From positions 1 to 64,000 of the forward strand of contig JAJEGI010000179.1 of assembly GCA_022819945.1 (NCBI GenBank): 64,000 nt of DNA. Reading direction: 5' to 3'. This document shows, one piece after another, positions 1-9,349 of this stretch. The position numbers were made by a program, and so were the translations under genes. Positions within the stretch are counted from its first letter, which is position 1. Each line of letters begins with the position of its first letter. The stretch is from Candidatus Poribacteria bacterium. Lineage in GTDB: Bacteria; Poribacteria; WGA-4E; WGA-3G. Below the pieces are notes generated by a model. The model searched no databases, was not told where the DNA came from, and worked only from the letters and a program-made list of their open reading frames with translations.

Positions 1-1
1 G

Positions 2-3000
2 ACGCAGCTTGAACGGGCATATCCGTACAGCATTGACTTTGATTCTGAGACGCAAGCAGGTCTACACGCAAAACTGACGCATTTGCGTACAGAAATGGCG
101 TGCGAAGTGCCGTTTGTCCATGTGGATTGGTTCCTTGCGAACGCATCGTTGCCGCCGCTTTACCACGATATTCTGGACCTCCCAGAGACGGATCGGGAGC
201 TGGAACAGCAATTAGATGTTAACGTTACGAGAAATATTGATAGTGCACCGGGGGTTCGCGTTTGGCGTGCGGGTTTCAACGATTCCGGTGTGTCGAATAA
301 CAATCGCGTTGTAGAACGACACACCTCTCGATACGGTGCGTATTGGAAAAGTTACGACTTTGCGGGAAGTGTCGGCGCACAGAACATCTTTACGCATCCG
401 CTGACTTTCAGACACGATGGTGGTGAGGTGGTGTTCAATCTGCCGAACGGTTTGCAGGGGTATTATATCTCCGATGCGTCAGGGAATCGGATAAATGAGG
501 CACCGACGACCATTGTCTCCAATCCTGCGGCGAGCAACCCTGCCGTGCGGAATGGTCTTTCGTGTATCGGTTGCCACACGGAGGGCATGAAGACGTTTGA
601 AGATGAGGTGCGTGGGGTTATTATGAAGTCGCCTGATGGACCGGTGAAGGATCAGGGCTTGCGTCTGTATGTGGAGCAAGCCGTGATGGATGCTCTTGTT
701 GAGGAGGACACGGAACGTTACAGAGTAGCGCTCGAAAAGACGGGTGGTGTGTTTGGCGGTATTGAGCCGGTGCATCGGTTCCACGAAGCATTTCAAGGTC
801 CAGTGGATGCAGTACACGCTGCTGCGGCTGTCGGTTTAGAAACAGAGGCGTTCCTTCAGGAGATTCTTGATAAGCAAAGTTTACGGGACTTAGGTTTAGC
901 GGGACTGTTGGAAGATGGGGACGTGAGTCGGGATGCATGGACTTCCAACTTCCCTGATGTGATTTCTGCGCTGAATTCCCCGGACGACACGACAACACAA
1001 CCGGTCGATCCGGTGACGGACCTACGCCCTGGTGATTTGGTCACTATTCCTGATCCGAACCTCCGTACTGTGATAGAACGGTTGCTCGGCAAAGCCCCAG
1101 GGGCTTTGATTACGGCAGCAGAGATGGCAAGGTTGACGCGGATTGTTGCCGACGATGCTGGGATTAGCGATTTGACAGGACTTGAGGCTGCGACGGAGTT
1201 GGAGCGGATAGAATTTCGCCATAATTCTATATCCGACTTATCGCCTCTGAGAGGCTTAACCCGACTCAATAACATCAAGTTGCGCGGGAATCGAATCATT
1301 GATGTATCGCCGCTTGCCGGATTAATCAACGTGGACTGGTTAGGGCTTGAGGAGAATAAAATAAAAGATTTATCTCCGTTGAAGGACTTAATAAAATTAA
1401 ACGGGATAGGAATCTCAGATAATCCAATCTCCGATGTGTCGCCGCTTGCAAGCCTAATTAGTCTGGAGGGCATAGATGCTTGGCGCACCCCTATCTCTGA
1501 TTTTTCTCCCTTGGCAAGTTTGCCACGACTCAGATGGATAGAATATGGCAATGACAGATCGATATCCGCGCTCCCTTCTCTCAAGGGTTTAAAAGTACTG
1601 AGACGGTTGGAAATCCATAACTGTAATATCTCGGACCTCTCCGGATTGGCTGAATTGACACAACTGGAATGGTTAGAATTGATTAATAACCAGATATCGG
1701 ATATATCTCCGTTGGCGAATTTAAAAGGCTTGGAACACCTGAATCTTGACGCTAATGTTATCAAAGATGTGTCGCCACTGGCGAAGTTAACAAAGTTGGA
1801 GGTGTTATATCTTGAAAATAACCAAATATCGGATGTATCGCCACTTGCGGGGTTAACCAACTTGGAACGTTTAGACCTTCGTAACAACGCAATATCTGAC
1901 TTTTCACCTTTGGAAAAATTACCCAAAGAAACATCTGTCAGAATGGATGGTAACCCGGGTTCCATCCTTGCAAGAGGATCACGAAAAATAGTGGGACCCT
2001 GGTTATGGACGATTGTGTCAACTGGAGGCAGAGGCGGTAAAGATGCAGCTGCTTCTGGAGTAGATTTCCTTGCACAAGTGAGTAATGGGGCTGTAACGGA
2101 GTTGAAGATTGCTACGAATGGAGCGAGAGATGGAAACCCCGTCGGTGACAAAGTATGGACAATAGGTGAACTATCTCCCACAGGCGGTAATAACATGAAT
2201 GAGATGGCGAACGCTACCGGCTTGGGATCCGGCGATATAGATAATCATGTTGCTTACGGTTCGATTAACTTGGATTCTCCGCGAGAGCAGAATACAATGA
2301 TGCTTGTCGGGAGTGACGATGCTGTCAAGGTCTGGCTCAATGGGCAGTTAGTTCATAACAATCCTATAGACCGGGGGGCAAATGATTTCCAGGATCAGTT
2401 TCCAGTCACTTTGAAAGAGGGGACAAACACATTGTTAGTTGCCGTTTATGAGCGGGGTGGGGGTTGGAGCGGCTTTTTTGGCTTTGCAACCGGCACCGAA
2501 TATACGGTATTACCTCCTGGCTCCAGCCTCTTCGCCTTGTCCACAGCGGCGACGCAGGTTAAGGTTGGTGATAGGTTCATTGTTCAACTCAAAACAGAGA
2601 ATATCTCCGACTTAGCAGGTTGGCAATCTGATATTACCTTTGATCCTGCGGTGCTAAAAGTCAACAACGTAAGCGAGGGTAGTTTTCTCAAACAAGGCGG
2701 TGGACGCACCCACTTTTTGAAAGGTACGATTGATAATACAACGGGTAGAATTGACGGTATCGGTTCTGCACGAATCTCCGAAGGTGGTGTTAGCGGCGAG
2801 GGTACGCTGCTGTCGGTTACATTCATAGCGCAGGCGAATGGCGAGAGTCGATTGTCACTACGAGAGTTTCAAGCGGGTTCGAGTCTTGGTGAGACGATTT
2901 CTTCTCGTCCTCCTGATATGATTATCACAGTCGGAGATCCCTCTGTTTCAGATGTGGGTGATGACATATTCTCCCTTTCCACAGATGCAGATCCCATTCG

Positions 3001-4009
3001 TATGGGCGATACCTTCGTCCTTCGGCTCAATGCCAATGATGTTACGGATTTAGCAGGGTGGCAGACTGATATTTCGTTTGATCCTGCTGTCCTTGAAGCG
3101 GTTGAGGTAAACGAGGGTGATTTTCTGAAGGCGGAAGGCATCAATACATTCTTCCTACAAGGCACGATTGATAACACCGCTGGTGAGATCACTAAGTTAA
3201 GTTCAGCAAGGTTCGGCAGTAGTGTGAGCGGCACAGGCATGCTGCTATTGGTTACATTCAAGGCGAAGGCTGTCGGAGAAACCCGTGTAACGTTTAGCAA
3301 TTTCTTTCCTGGCTCCAGTAGCGGCGAAGCAATCCTATCAGACGATCCTGAAATTGTTATCACCATAGAAGACCGCAAGTATCCGGCTTGGGATGTCAAT
3401 CAGGATGGTCTGGTAAACGTCTTGGATCTAATTCTGGTAGCACAATACTTGGGAGAAGATGCATCTGTCAACCGCCAAGCGGATGTGAACGGCGATGGGA
3501 TTATTAACGTTTTAGATCTCATTGTTGTGGCACAAAGTTTCGGTGAATCAACTGTGGGAGTCGCGCCTTTCAATGTTACTGCTATAGACAACTCGGAATT
3601 GGATCCGGCGATGATTCAGGCATGGATCGCACAGGCGGAGGTTGAAAATGACGGGTCGGTTGCTTTCCGACAAGGCATCGAAAATCTTCAACGACTTTTA
3701 GCATCGTTACTTCCAGAAAAGACAGCGTTGCTTGCGAACTATCCGAATCCGTTCAATCCGGAGACGTGGATCCCGTATCAGCTTGCGGAACCTGCGGATG
3801 TGGCAGTGCGTATCTATGCTGCGGATGGTGTCTTGGTTCGGACGTTGGCATTGGGGCACCAAGTCGCTGGCATGTATGCGAGTCGCGTGCGTGCGGCGTA
3901 TTGGGATGGGAAAAATGAGGTGGGTGAACCTGTGGCGAGTGGTGTGTATTTCTATACGCTCACTGCTGATGATTTCACGGCAACGCGGAAGATGTTGGTA
4001 GTAAAGTAA
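2..4009 (+). CDS. Cytochrome c-like/LRR/double cohesin/dockerin surface protein, 5' end outside window
   Basis: The reading frame is open from base 2, so the gene is cut at the left edge; the first in-window start-like codon is a TTG at 83 and is probably not the true start. Counting from 83: a c-type heme motif CIGCH (C161, C164, H165) in an N-terminal domain; internalin-like 22-residue leucine-rich repeats (about 340-630, with N-x-I-x-D-x-SPL); a carbohydrate-binding-like domain (about 640-810); two cohesin-like domains (about 815-955 and 963-1095) each with DLAGWQ-DI-FDPAVL; a type I dockerin with two DVN-DG calcium loops (about 1100-1155); and a FlgD-like/type IX-type C-terminal tail from about 1215 (YPNPFNPETW to RKMLVVK). 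Likely secreted or cell-surface, for adhesion or scaffold assembly; having cohesin and dockerin in one chain would allow self-polymerisation (inference). Function is otherwise unknown. Confidence 0.85.
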   Translation, partial: TQLERAYPYSIDFDSETQAGLHAKLTHLRTEMACEVPFVHVDWFLANASLPPLYHDILDLPETDRELEQQLDVNVTRNIDSAPGVRVWRAGFNDSGVSNNNRVVERHTSRYGAYWKSYDFAGSVGAQNIFTHPLTFRHDGGEVVFNLPNGLQGYYISDASGNRINEAPTTIVSNPAASNPAVRNGLSCIGCHTEGMKTFEDEVRGVIMKSPDGPVKDQGLRLYVEQAVMDALVEEDTERYRVALEKTGGVFGGIEPVHRFHEAFQGPVDAVHAAAAVGLETEAFLQEILDKQSLRDLGLAGLLEDGDVSRDAWTSNFPDVISALNSPDDTTTQPVDPVTDLRPGDLVTIPDPNLRTVIERLLGKAPGALITAAEMARLTRIVADDAGISDLTGLEAATELERIEFRHNSISDLSPLRGLTRLNNIKLRGNRIIDVSPLAGLINVDWLGLEENKIKDLSPLKDLIKLNGIGISDNPISDVSPLASLISLEGIDAWRTPISDFSPLASLPRLRWIEYGNDRSISALPSLKGLKVLRRLEIHNCNISDLSGLAELTQLEWLELINNQISDISPLANLKGLEHLNLDANVIKDVSPLAKLTKLEVLYLENNQISDVSPLAGLTNLERLDLRNNAISDFSPLEKLPKETSVRMDGNPGSILARGSRKIVGPWLWTIVSTGGRGGKDAAASGVDFLAQVSNGAVTELKIATNGARDGNPVGDKVWTIGELSPTGGNNMNEMANATGLGSGDIDNHVAYGSINLDSPREQNTMMLVGSDDAVKVWLNGQLVHNNPIDRGANDFQDQFPVTLKEGTNTLLVAVYERGGGWSGFFGFATGTEYTVLPPGSSLFALSTAATQVKVGDRFIVQLKTENISDLAGWQSDITFDPAVLKVNNVSEGSFLKQGGGRTHFLKGTIDNTTGRIDGIGSARISEGGVSGEGTLLSVTFIAQANGESRLSLREFQAGSSLGETISSRPPDMIITVGDPSVSDVGDDIFSLSTDADPIRMGDTFVLRLNANDVTDLAGWQTDISFDPAVLEAVEVNEGDFLKAEGINTFFLQGTIDNTAGEITKLSSARFGSSVSGTGMLLLVTFKAKAVGETRVTFSNFFPGSSSGEAILSDDPEIVITIEDRKYPAWDVNQDGLVNVLDLILVAQYLGEDASVNRQADVNGDGIINVLDLIVVAQSFGESTVGVAPFNVTAIDNSELDPAMIQAWIAQAEVENDGSVAFRQGIENLQRLLASLLPEKTALLANYPNPFNPETWIPYQLAEPADVAVRIYAADGVLVRTLALGHQVAGMYASRVRAAYWDGKNEVGEPVASGVYFYTLTADDFTATRKMLVVK

Positions 4010-4030
4010 AGGATCTCGCTGTGTATTAAA

Positions 4031-4055
4031 GGGCGCGCTTCCAAAGCGCGCCTAC
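4031..4055. repeat. GC-rich intergenic hairpin of the CCTAC family
   Basis: GGCGCGCT and AGCGCGCC flank a short loop and are followed by TACAAAT. It lies between the convergent ends of the surface-protein gene and the ASRT-like operon, so it may act as a bidirectional terminator, although there is no long T run. It belongs to the dispersed GCC-TAC hairpin family described in the findings. Confidence 0.6.
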
Positions 4056-4074
4056 AAATAGAAAAGGGTATTGC

Positions 4075-4785
4075 TTATTGTGGGCACCACGCCATGACGG
4101 TGCCGAAACTGGCGAATATGCTGTTTTCGCCGCTTGTCAGGATGCGCGAGCCCTGCACGACAACCCGTGCATCACGGCTCGTAATTTTATAACTGACGGG
4201 GGCATCTTTGGCAATCAGCGGTTCACCGTTTTCGGCTTTGAGTTTATCGAGTCGGTAATGCACTGAACGATGCGCTGGCACGCCAAATTCGCAAGAGACG
4301 TTCTCTAACGCGGGATCCTCGTAAAGCACCTCTAAGACGCAACGGGTATCTATATCGGCGGTGTTGGAGATACATATAGATTCATGTGAGAAATAGCCAC
4401 CGCCGTGTTGTTCCCATTCCTGCTCTGCTGGGGTTAGTGCTGCCATGTAGCCGTCTGGGATAATCCAGACGTAAGCACCATCGCCCTCTGAGGCGTAGGA
4501 TTTAAGTGCACCCGTTATTGCTTCTGGATTGTCGTCCACTTTATCCAATGAAAGTATAAGAAATCGGGAGTATGCTTTAATCCCTTCCGCGGGAATGCTG
4601 CGTTCTAATTGTCCTGTTACGTTCAGGCATAATGTGTTATCTCCTAACATCATGAGATGACTTACCCCTTGCGATGCGAGCCAATCCCCGAAGGTGTCGT
4701 TAAGGAGTGTTGTTAAAGTTTCAGGATTTGAGATGCCTGTCTGTTTGTATTCTCGAATTGTTGCCAGTAGTGTTCCGAATGTCAT
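4075..4785 (-). CDS. Protein with C-terminal sensory rhodopsin transducer (ASRT)-like domain
   Basis: 236 residues. The first ~100 residues form an unrecognised alpha/beta domain. From about residue 103 the sequence resembles the ASRT family (Anabaena sensory rhodopsin transducer, a beta-sandwich that forms tetramers): YVWIIPDGY at its start, then a SHESICISN motif, VPAHRSVHYRLDKL, and VVVQGSRI near the end, the usual order of family motifs. Family knowledge: ASRT binds a microbial rhodopsin or DNA in cyanobacteria, but many homologues occur without rhodopsin and may bind small molecules. No rhodopsin gene is visible in the window. Last gene of a three-gene minus-strand operon, 12 bases after its neighbour. 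Assignment rests on motif recognition only. Confidence 0.6.
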   Translation of the reverse strand: MTFGTLLATIREYKQTGISNPETLTTLLNDTFGDWLASQGVSHLMMLGDNTLCLNVTGQLERSIPAEGIKAYSRFLILSLDKVDDNPEAITGALKSYASEGDGAYVWIIPDGYMAALTPAEQEWEQHGGGYFSHESICISNTADIDTRCVLEVLYEDPALENVSCEFGVPAHRSVHYRLDKLKAENGEPLIAKDAPVSYKITSRDARVVVQGSRILTSGENSIFASFGTVMAWCPQ

Positions 4786-4797
4786 AATTTCCTCTAA

Positions 4798-5175
4798 TTA
4801 AACCATCCATCGTTCACTGATACCGAGTAGTGCCATCAATACCTGCAAAAGCACGCTTTCGGCATCGGTTCCAACGAATTGTCGATGCGTATCAATATAG
4901 GTGCCGTAATCGGCAGCCCACTCTCGAAAATAGGTTTGGTATTCCCAACCGTCTGCGGTGCGTTGGAAGACTGACCGATCCGGGTAGGGGAGTTTCTGTG
5001 TTAGGAGTTGTTGTAGCTGTTCGGATGTCGGTATCCATACGGCTTTGGTATCTGCTGTTTCGGGACGAAGTGCTTGGATTTCAGGGTGCCGACATTTTTC
5101 TAAATATGCTTGCAGGTATTTCTGTTTTTCAGATGGATCCATGCGGTGCTTGTGATATGCTTTTATCAAACTCAC
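4798..5175 (-). CDS. Hypothetical protein, 125 aa
   Basis: Not recognised. Soluble, mixed helix, with no signal peptide or membrane segment; the N-terminus is lysine-rich (SLIKAYHKHRMDPSEKQKY) and the middle aromatic (W, Y and F spaced through residues 65-100). It lies between the small membrane protein (31 bases upstream) and the ASRT-like gene (12 bases downstream), so the three are probably co-transcribed from the consensus promoter at 5561-5589. ATG start. Nothing in the sequence gives a function. Confidence 0.6.
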   Translation of the reverse strand: MSLIKAYHKHRMDPSEKQKYLQAYLEKCRHPEIQALRPETADTKAVWIPTSEQLQQLLTQKLPYPDRSVFQRTADGWEYQTYFREWAADYGTYIDTHRQFVGTDAESVLLQVLMALLGISERWMV

Positions 5176-5206
5176 GTTAAAGTAGTAGTAATAGCCTTGC
5201 TAATGC

Positions 5207-5530
5207 TTATGTTTCTTCGGTTTCTGTTGTTTCTGTGGTGGCGACAGGGATATCTGGATTTAGGCGTGAGTGATGCATTGCCCAATAGATGGCCGCTGTG
5301 ATTACACCACCAGTGAGGGTTGCTATACACCATATTCCGGGACCTACGATAATCAGGCTCCGCGTGCGATCTAACCGGTTCGCGTCTCGGTAGACGGCTA
5401 TGGCAAAGACGATGTGTATCAGGACTGTTAAGATGGCAACGCCGACTGCCCAAAGTCCGACTACTTGACCCCATGTTGCCAAAAAAGCGAATAGACCGGT
5501 GAATTCTGAGTCTGTGATGTTAAATTTCAT
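5207..5530 (-). CDS. Small two- to three-segment membrane protein
   Basis: 107 residues with hydrophobic segments at about 10-25, 28-48 (VGLWAVGVAILTVLIHIVFA) and 62-85 (LIIVGPGIWCIATLTGGVITAAI), and an acidic, threonine-rich hydrophilic tail (TTETTETEET). A basic stretch between segments (YRDANRLDRTR) would face the cytoplasm. ATG start preceded by GGAGAACGGAAA, a good ribosome binding site. First gene of the minus-strand operon with the 125 aa protein and the ASRT-like protein. Function unknown. Confidence 0.65.
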   Translation of the reverse strand: MKFNITDSEFTGLFAFLATWGQVVGLWAVGVAILTVLIHIVFAIAVYRDANRLDRTRSLIIVGPGIWCIATLTGGVITAAIYWAMHHSRLNPDIPVATTETTETEET

Positions 5531-5560
5531 TTTCCGTTCTCCGCATCGGTTTTAAAGGAT

Positions 5561-5589
5561 ATTATAAGGTGTGAATGCTTAATTGTCAA
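5561..5589 (-). promoter_or_regulatory. Perfect sigma70 promoter for the 5530-4075 operon
   Basis: Read on the minus strand: TTGACA (5584-5589), a 17-base spacer, TATAAT (5561-5566). Both hexamers match the sigma70 consensus exactly. Predicted start of transcription near 5554, about 24 bases before the ATG at 5530. Confidence 0.85.
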
Positions 5590-5643
5590 CGTTTCTCGGT
5601 AAGGATTTCAACTGGTTGGTTCTCCTATACAACAAAATTTTCC

Positions 5644-5672
5644 TTGCAATTCCGCCGTAATCTATGTATAAT
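5644..5672 (+). promoter_or_regulatory. Sigma70 promoter for the restriction-modification gene
   Basis: TTGCAA (5644-5649), 17-base spacer, TATAAT (5667-5672). Predicted transcript start near 5679, 35 bases before the ATG at 5714. It is back to back with the minus-strand promoter at 5561-5589, so the two operons share a 180-base divergent control region. Confidence 0.75.
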
Positions 5673-5713
5673 TTGACATCGTTTCGTTCACCTACAACAT
5701 ATCGGGAAAGGAC

Positions 5714-8700
5714 ATGCCAGATTTCAATATCAAACCGACACACAAGCCTATCAAAAACTACTATGCTGAACTCGAAAAATATGCACAGCACGGCATAGAA
5801 AATGAGGGCACCGTCCGCGCCGCATTCCAAAACTTGCTCCAGCACTACTGCCGCCAATCTAACCTTACACTCCTCTGTGAAAAAGCGCATTATACCGCAG
5901 AAAACAGGCGTATCCAACCGGATGGTGAAGTCGTTGATACTTACGGTCTACCACACGGCTACTGGGAAGCGAAAGATACCCAAGACGACCTCCACACTGA
6001 AGCAGATAAGAAGTTTGCGGCGGGTTACCCCTCGAAAAATATCGTTATCCAATCTCCGACCCATGCGCTTCTCTATCAACACGGACGGCTCCAACTTGAC
6101 CTTGACATCACCGAGCCGAGAAACCTCATTCAAGTGCTCCAGACCTTCTTCACCTATCAAGCGGAGAACATTTCAGCATGGCATACCGCCGTCGCTGAAT
6201 TCAAAGACACGGTGCCGGAACTCGGTGACAAATTGGCGGCGTTAATCGAAACGGAACGGCAAAGCAATCCGCATTTTCAGGAAGCGTTTACCCGTTTTCA
6301 CCAACAGTGTCAAGCCTCAATGAATCCGAACCTCTCCGTCGCTGCTGTAGAGGAGATGCTCATCCAGCATCTGTTAACAGAACGTATCTTCCGCACGGTC
6401 TTTGATAATCCCGACTTTACGCGCCGAAATATTATCGCTCGTGAAATTGAGACTGTCATTGATGTGCTTACAGAACGGACACTGAATCGTTCCGAGTTTC
6501 TCCGCCCTTTGGAGCCGTTCTACGCTGCGATCGAGCAGACTGCCGGTACGATTACCGATTTTTCACAGAAACAGAGTTTTCTCAACACCGTCTACGAGCA
6601 GTTTTTTCAAGGGTTCTCTGTTAAGGTTGCGGATACACACGGCATCGTGTATACACCGCAGCCGATTGTTGATTTCATGGTGAAAAGCGTTGCGCATCTC
6701 TTGCAGACCGAGTTTGATCGTTCACTTTCGGATAGTGGCGTGCATATTATCGACCCGTTCGTCGGCACTGGTAACTTCATCGTCCGTATCATGCAGGCAT
6801 TTGATCCGATTTCACTGGAGCGAAAATATACCGCTGACCCGCCGGAACTCCAGTGCAACGAAGTGATGCTGCTGCCCTACTACATCGCCAGTATGAACAT
6901 TGAGCAAGAATTTTACACGGCAACGCACCGGTATCTACCCTACGAAGGTATCTGTCTCGTGGATACGTTTGAGATGATAGAGGACCAGCAGATGCAGCTC
7001 CTCACACCTGCGAACACGGCACGCGTCGAAAAGCAGAAAGAGACTGATATGTTCGTCGTCATCGGCAATCCACCTTACAATATGGGACAGGTCAACGAGA
7101 ACGATAACAACAAAAATCGGAAATATGAGACGATAGATCAACGGATTGCGGACACTTATGCAAAAGATTCTAAAGCAACGCTTAGAAACAAACTCTACGA
7201 TCCTTATGTCAAAGCAATTCGATGGGCATTGGACAGAATAGAAAAAGAGGGTATTGTAGCCTTTGTGACTAACAACAGTTTCCTTGACGGTGTGGCATTT
7301 GATGGCATGCGGAAAAACCTCGCGGAAGATTGCGACGCGATTTATATTGTGGACTTGGGTGGAAATGCACGAAAGGGGTTAAAGGTTTCCGATGCAAATG
7401 TATTCGGGATTCGTGTCGGTGTGAGTATCAACCTATTTGTCAAGAAAGATGGGAACTCATCAGAATCACCCCGTATCTTCTATTACCGCACCGACGATTT
7501 GTGGAACAAACAACAGAAATTCGATTTTCTGACTGAATGCCAGCATACAGGCAATATCCCGTGGCAACCGATTCAACCTGACGCACGCCAAACATGGCTC
7601 ACCGAAGGACTTCAGCCTGAATTTGAGACCTTTATCCCGATAGGGAATAAAGACACGAAAAAATCTGCAAGTGAAGAAGAGGCGATTTTTAGTCTCTACT
7701 CTTTAGGAGTCGCTACAAACAGAGATAATTTGGCTTACGCTTTTGATCTTGAGTTACTACAAGCGCGTGTTGGCACGTTTATCGAAATATATAACACCGC
7801 AGTTGACCGGAAGAAACGGCACAATCCAAAAGACCCTATTGAAAATTTTATTGATACGACTGATCCGCGCATCAAGTGGACTCGTCAGGTTAAAGCATCA
7901 CTGAGAAAACTGGAGCTCAGCAACTATGAAGAGATGCACTTTCGCAGCGCGCTGTACCGTCCCTTTTGTCAGAAGTATCTCTACTTTGATAACTTCTGGA
8001 ATGAGGAGCGTTATCGGCAGCAGCGAATTTTTCCTATTCCAGAGACCGAAACAGAAAATCGAGTGATAATCGTCAGCGATCACGGTTTTCGCTCAGAATT
8101 CAGTACCCTAATGGCGAATCTGATTCCTGACCTTCACACCCTTTCAACAAGCGATGGTTTTCAATGCTTCCCCTTCTACATCTATGACGAAGACGGCACA
8201 AACCGCCGTGAAAACATCACCGATTGGGCACTGTCCCAATTCCGAACCCACTACCAAGACGATACCATCACCAAGTGGGACATCTTCCATTATAACTATG
8301 GACTCCTGCATCACTCTGACTATCGCCAGAAATACGAAGCGAACCTCAAGCGCGATCTGCCACATATCCCTTTCGCCCCGGACTTCTGGGGATTCGCAGA
8401 GGCGGGCGCGCGGTTGGCAGACCTCCACGTCACCTACGAATCGCAACCTGAATACGATAGACTCAAATTCGTCCAAACGCCGGATGTGCCGCTCAATTGG
8501 CGTGTTGAGAAGATGAAACTCTCCAAAGACAAAACCTCGCTTATCTATAACGATTTCCTGACGTTATCGGGTATCCCTCCAAAAGTTTTTGATTATCGGC
8601 TCGGCACGCGTTCGGCTTTGGAATGGGTGGTGGATCAGTATCGTGTGAAGGTAGACAAGCGGAGCGGTATTGTTAACGACCCGAACCGTGCGGACGATCC

Positions 8701-8788
8701 GCAGTATATTGTTAAGTTAATTGGGAAGGTGATTACGGTGAGTTTGGAGACGGTGGAGATTGTTGAGAATTTGCCAGCGTTACAGTAG
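5714..8788 (+). CDS. Type ISP-like/IIG single-chain restriction-modification enzyme, no helicase
   Basis: 1024 residues. A probable N-terminal nuclease domain carries a PD-(D/E)xK-like signature (PDGEVVD ... YWEAKD, residues about 72-88). The central N6-adenine methyltransferase has motif I DPFVGTGNF (from about 347) and catalytic motif IV NPPY (from about 452). The C-terminal part, ending in a conserved block (VPLNWRVEKMKLSKDKTSLIYNDF broken up; about 930-1020), matches the specificity region of LlaGI/LlaBIII-type enzymes. The DEAD-box helicase of full type ISP enzymes (about 1500-1600 aa) is absent, so cleavage would have to occur without ATP-driven translocation (inference). It modifies adenine and probably cuts unmodified DNA. 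ATG with GGGAAAGG upstream. Starts an AT-rich accessory island. All catalytic motifs look intact. Confidence 0.88.
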   Translation: MPDFNIKPTHKPIKNYYAELEKYAQHGIENEGTVRAAFQNLLQHYCRQSNLTLLCEKAHYTAENRRIQPDGEVVDTYGLPHGYWEAKDTQDDLHTEADKKFAAGYPSKNIVIQSPTHALLYQHGRLQLDLDITEPRNLIQVLQTFFTYQAENISAWHTAVAEFKDTVPELGDKLAALIETERQSNPHFQEAFTRFHQQCQASMNPNLSVAAVEEMLIQHLLTERIFRTVFDNPDFTRRNIIAREIETVIDVLTERTLNRSEFLRPLEPFYAAIEQTAGTITDFSQKQSFLNTVYEQFFQGFSVKVADTHGIVYTPQPIVDFMVKSVAHLLQTEFDRSLSDSGVHIIDPFVGTGNFIVRIMQAFDPISLERKYTADPPELQCNEVMLLPYYIASMNIEQEFYTATHRYLPYEGICLVDTFEMIEDQQMQLLTPANTARVEKQKETDMFVVIGNPPYNMGQVNENDNNKNRKYETIDQRIADTYAKDSKATLRNKLYDPYVKAIRWALDRIEKEGIVAFVTNNSFLDGVAFDGMRKNLAEDCDAIYIVDLGGNARKGLKVSDANVFGIRVGVSINLFVKKDGNSSESPRIFYYRTDDLWNKQQKFDFLTECQHTGNIPWQPIQPDARQTWLTEGLQPEFETFIPIGNKDTKKSASEEEAIFSLYSLGVATNRDNLAYAFDLELLQARVGTFIEIYNTAVDRKKRHNPKDPIENFIDTTDPRIKWTRQVKASLRKLELSNYEEMHFRSALYRPFCQKYLYFDNFWNEERYRQQRIFPIPETETENRVIIVSDHGFRSEFSTLMANLIPDLHTLSTSDGFQCFPFYIYDEDGTNRRENITDWALSQFRTHYQDDTITKWDIFHYNYGLLHHSDYRQKYEANLKRDLPHIPFAPDFWGFAEAGARLADLHVTYESQPEYDRLKFVQTPDVPLNWRVEKMKLSKDKTSLIYNDFLTLSGIPPKVFDYRLGTRSALEWVVDQYRVKVDKRSGIVNDPNRADDPQYIVKLIGKVITVSLETVEIVENLPALQ

Positions 8789-8902
8789 TAGGCGCGCCCC
8801 GGGTTACTATATCTTCTTGACTCTTTTTTTTAATATGCTATCATCTTATTCATAATGTAAATTGAGAGAGTTCCGATAATTGCGGAGATTAACAAATCCG
8901 AC

Positions 8903-9307
8903 ATGGCAAATGTAAAAGTCAAGTGGCTTATATACACGGTGCTTGTAGGGCTAATACCTGTTCTTTCACGAGCATTAATATGGTTCATATCACAAAATCG
9001 AACTATGGATTTTCTGAACGCTGCAGACTTCGTGGCGTTTGGGTTGATTCTCCATATATCTAACATCAATGAAATAGAACATTTCAATGATCGCAACAAG
9101 TCATGGAAAACAACGCATAATGGAATTTCATTCACTTTTATATCATTCTATGGTATCTTATTTGCTTGTTCCTTATTAGGTCAATCGAACCCAGGCCTAA
9201 TCAATGTTCAAAGTATAACATATGTTTCAATTGGCTTAAGTTTAGTATCATTTCTAATCAGTTTTATCGTGTATAATAGAATTTCTAAAATAGAACAGAT
9301 CTCATAA
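8903..9307 (+). CDS. Small integral membrane protein (four segments)
   Basis: 134 residues, with hydrophobic segments at about 8-29, 41-55, 74-95 and 103-125, and a short hydrophilic charged loop (EIEHFNDRNKSWKTTHN) between the second and third. The codons are markedly AT-richer than those of the flanking genes from 10464 onward, suggesting transfer. It follows the restriction-modification gene by 114 bases and precedes the 44 aa membrane peptide and the broken DUF6414-like gene. I do not recognise the family; a role linked to the defence island is only suggested by position. Confidence 0.6.
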   Translation: MANVKVKWLIYTVLVGLIPVLSRALIWFISQNRTMDFLNAADFVAFGLILHISNINEIEHFNDRNKSWKTTHNGISFTFISFYGILFACSLLGQSNPGLINVQSITYVSIGLSLVSFLISFIVYNRISKIEQIS

Positions 9308-9349
9308 AAGTCGGCACATCAGATGAATTGTCGGATGAGGATTAATCAA

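Noticed and set aside
856..2196. 446-codon minus-strand open frame opposite the LRR region
   Set aside because: It is the shadow of the periodic LRR codons; its translation is serine-rich repeats in the same period and it has no start context.
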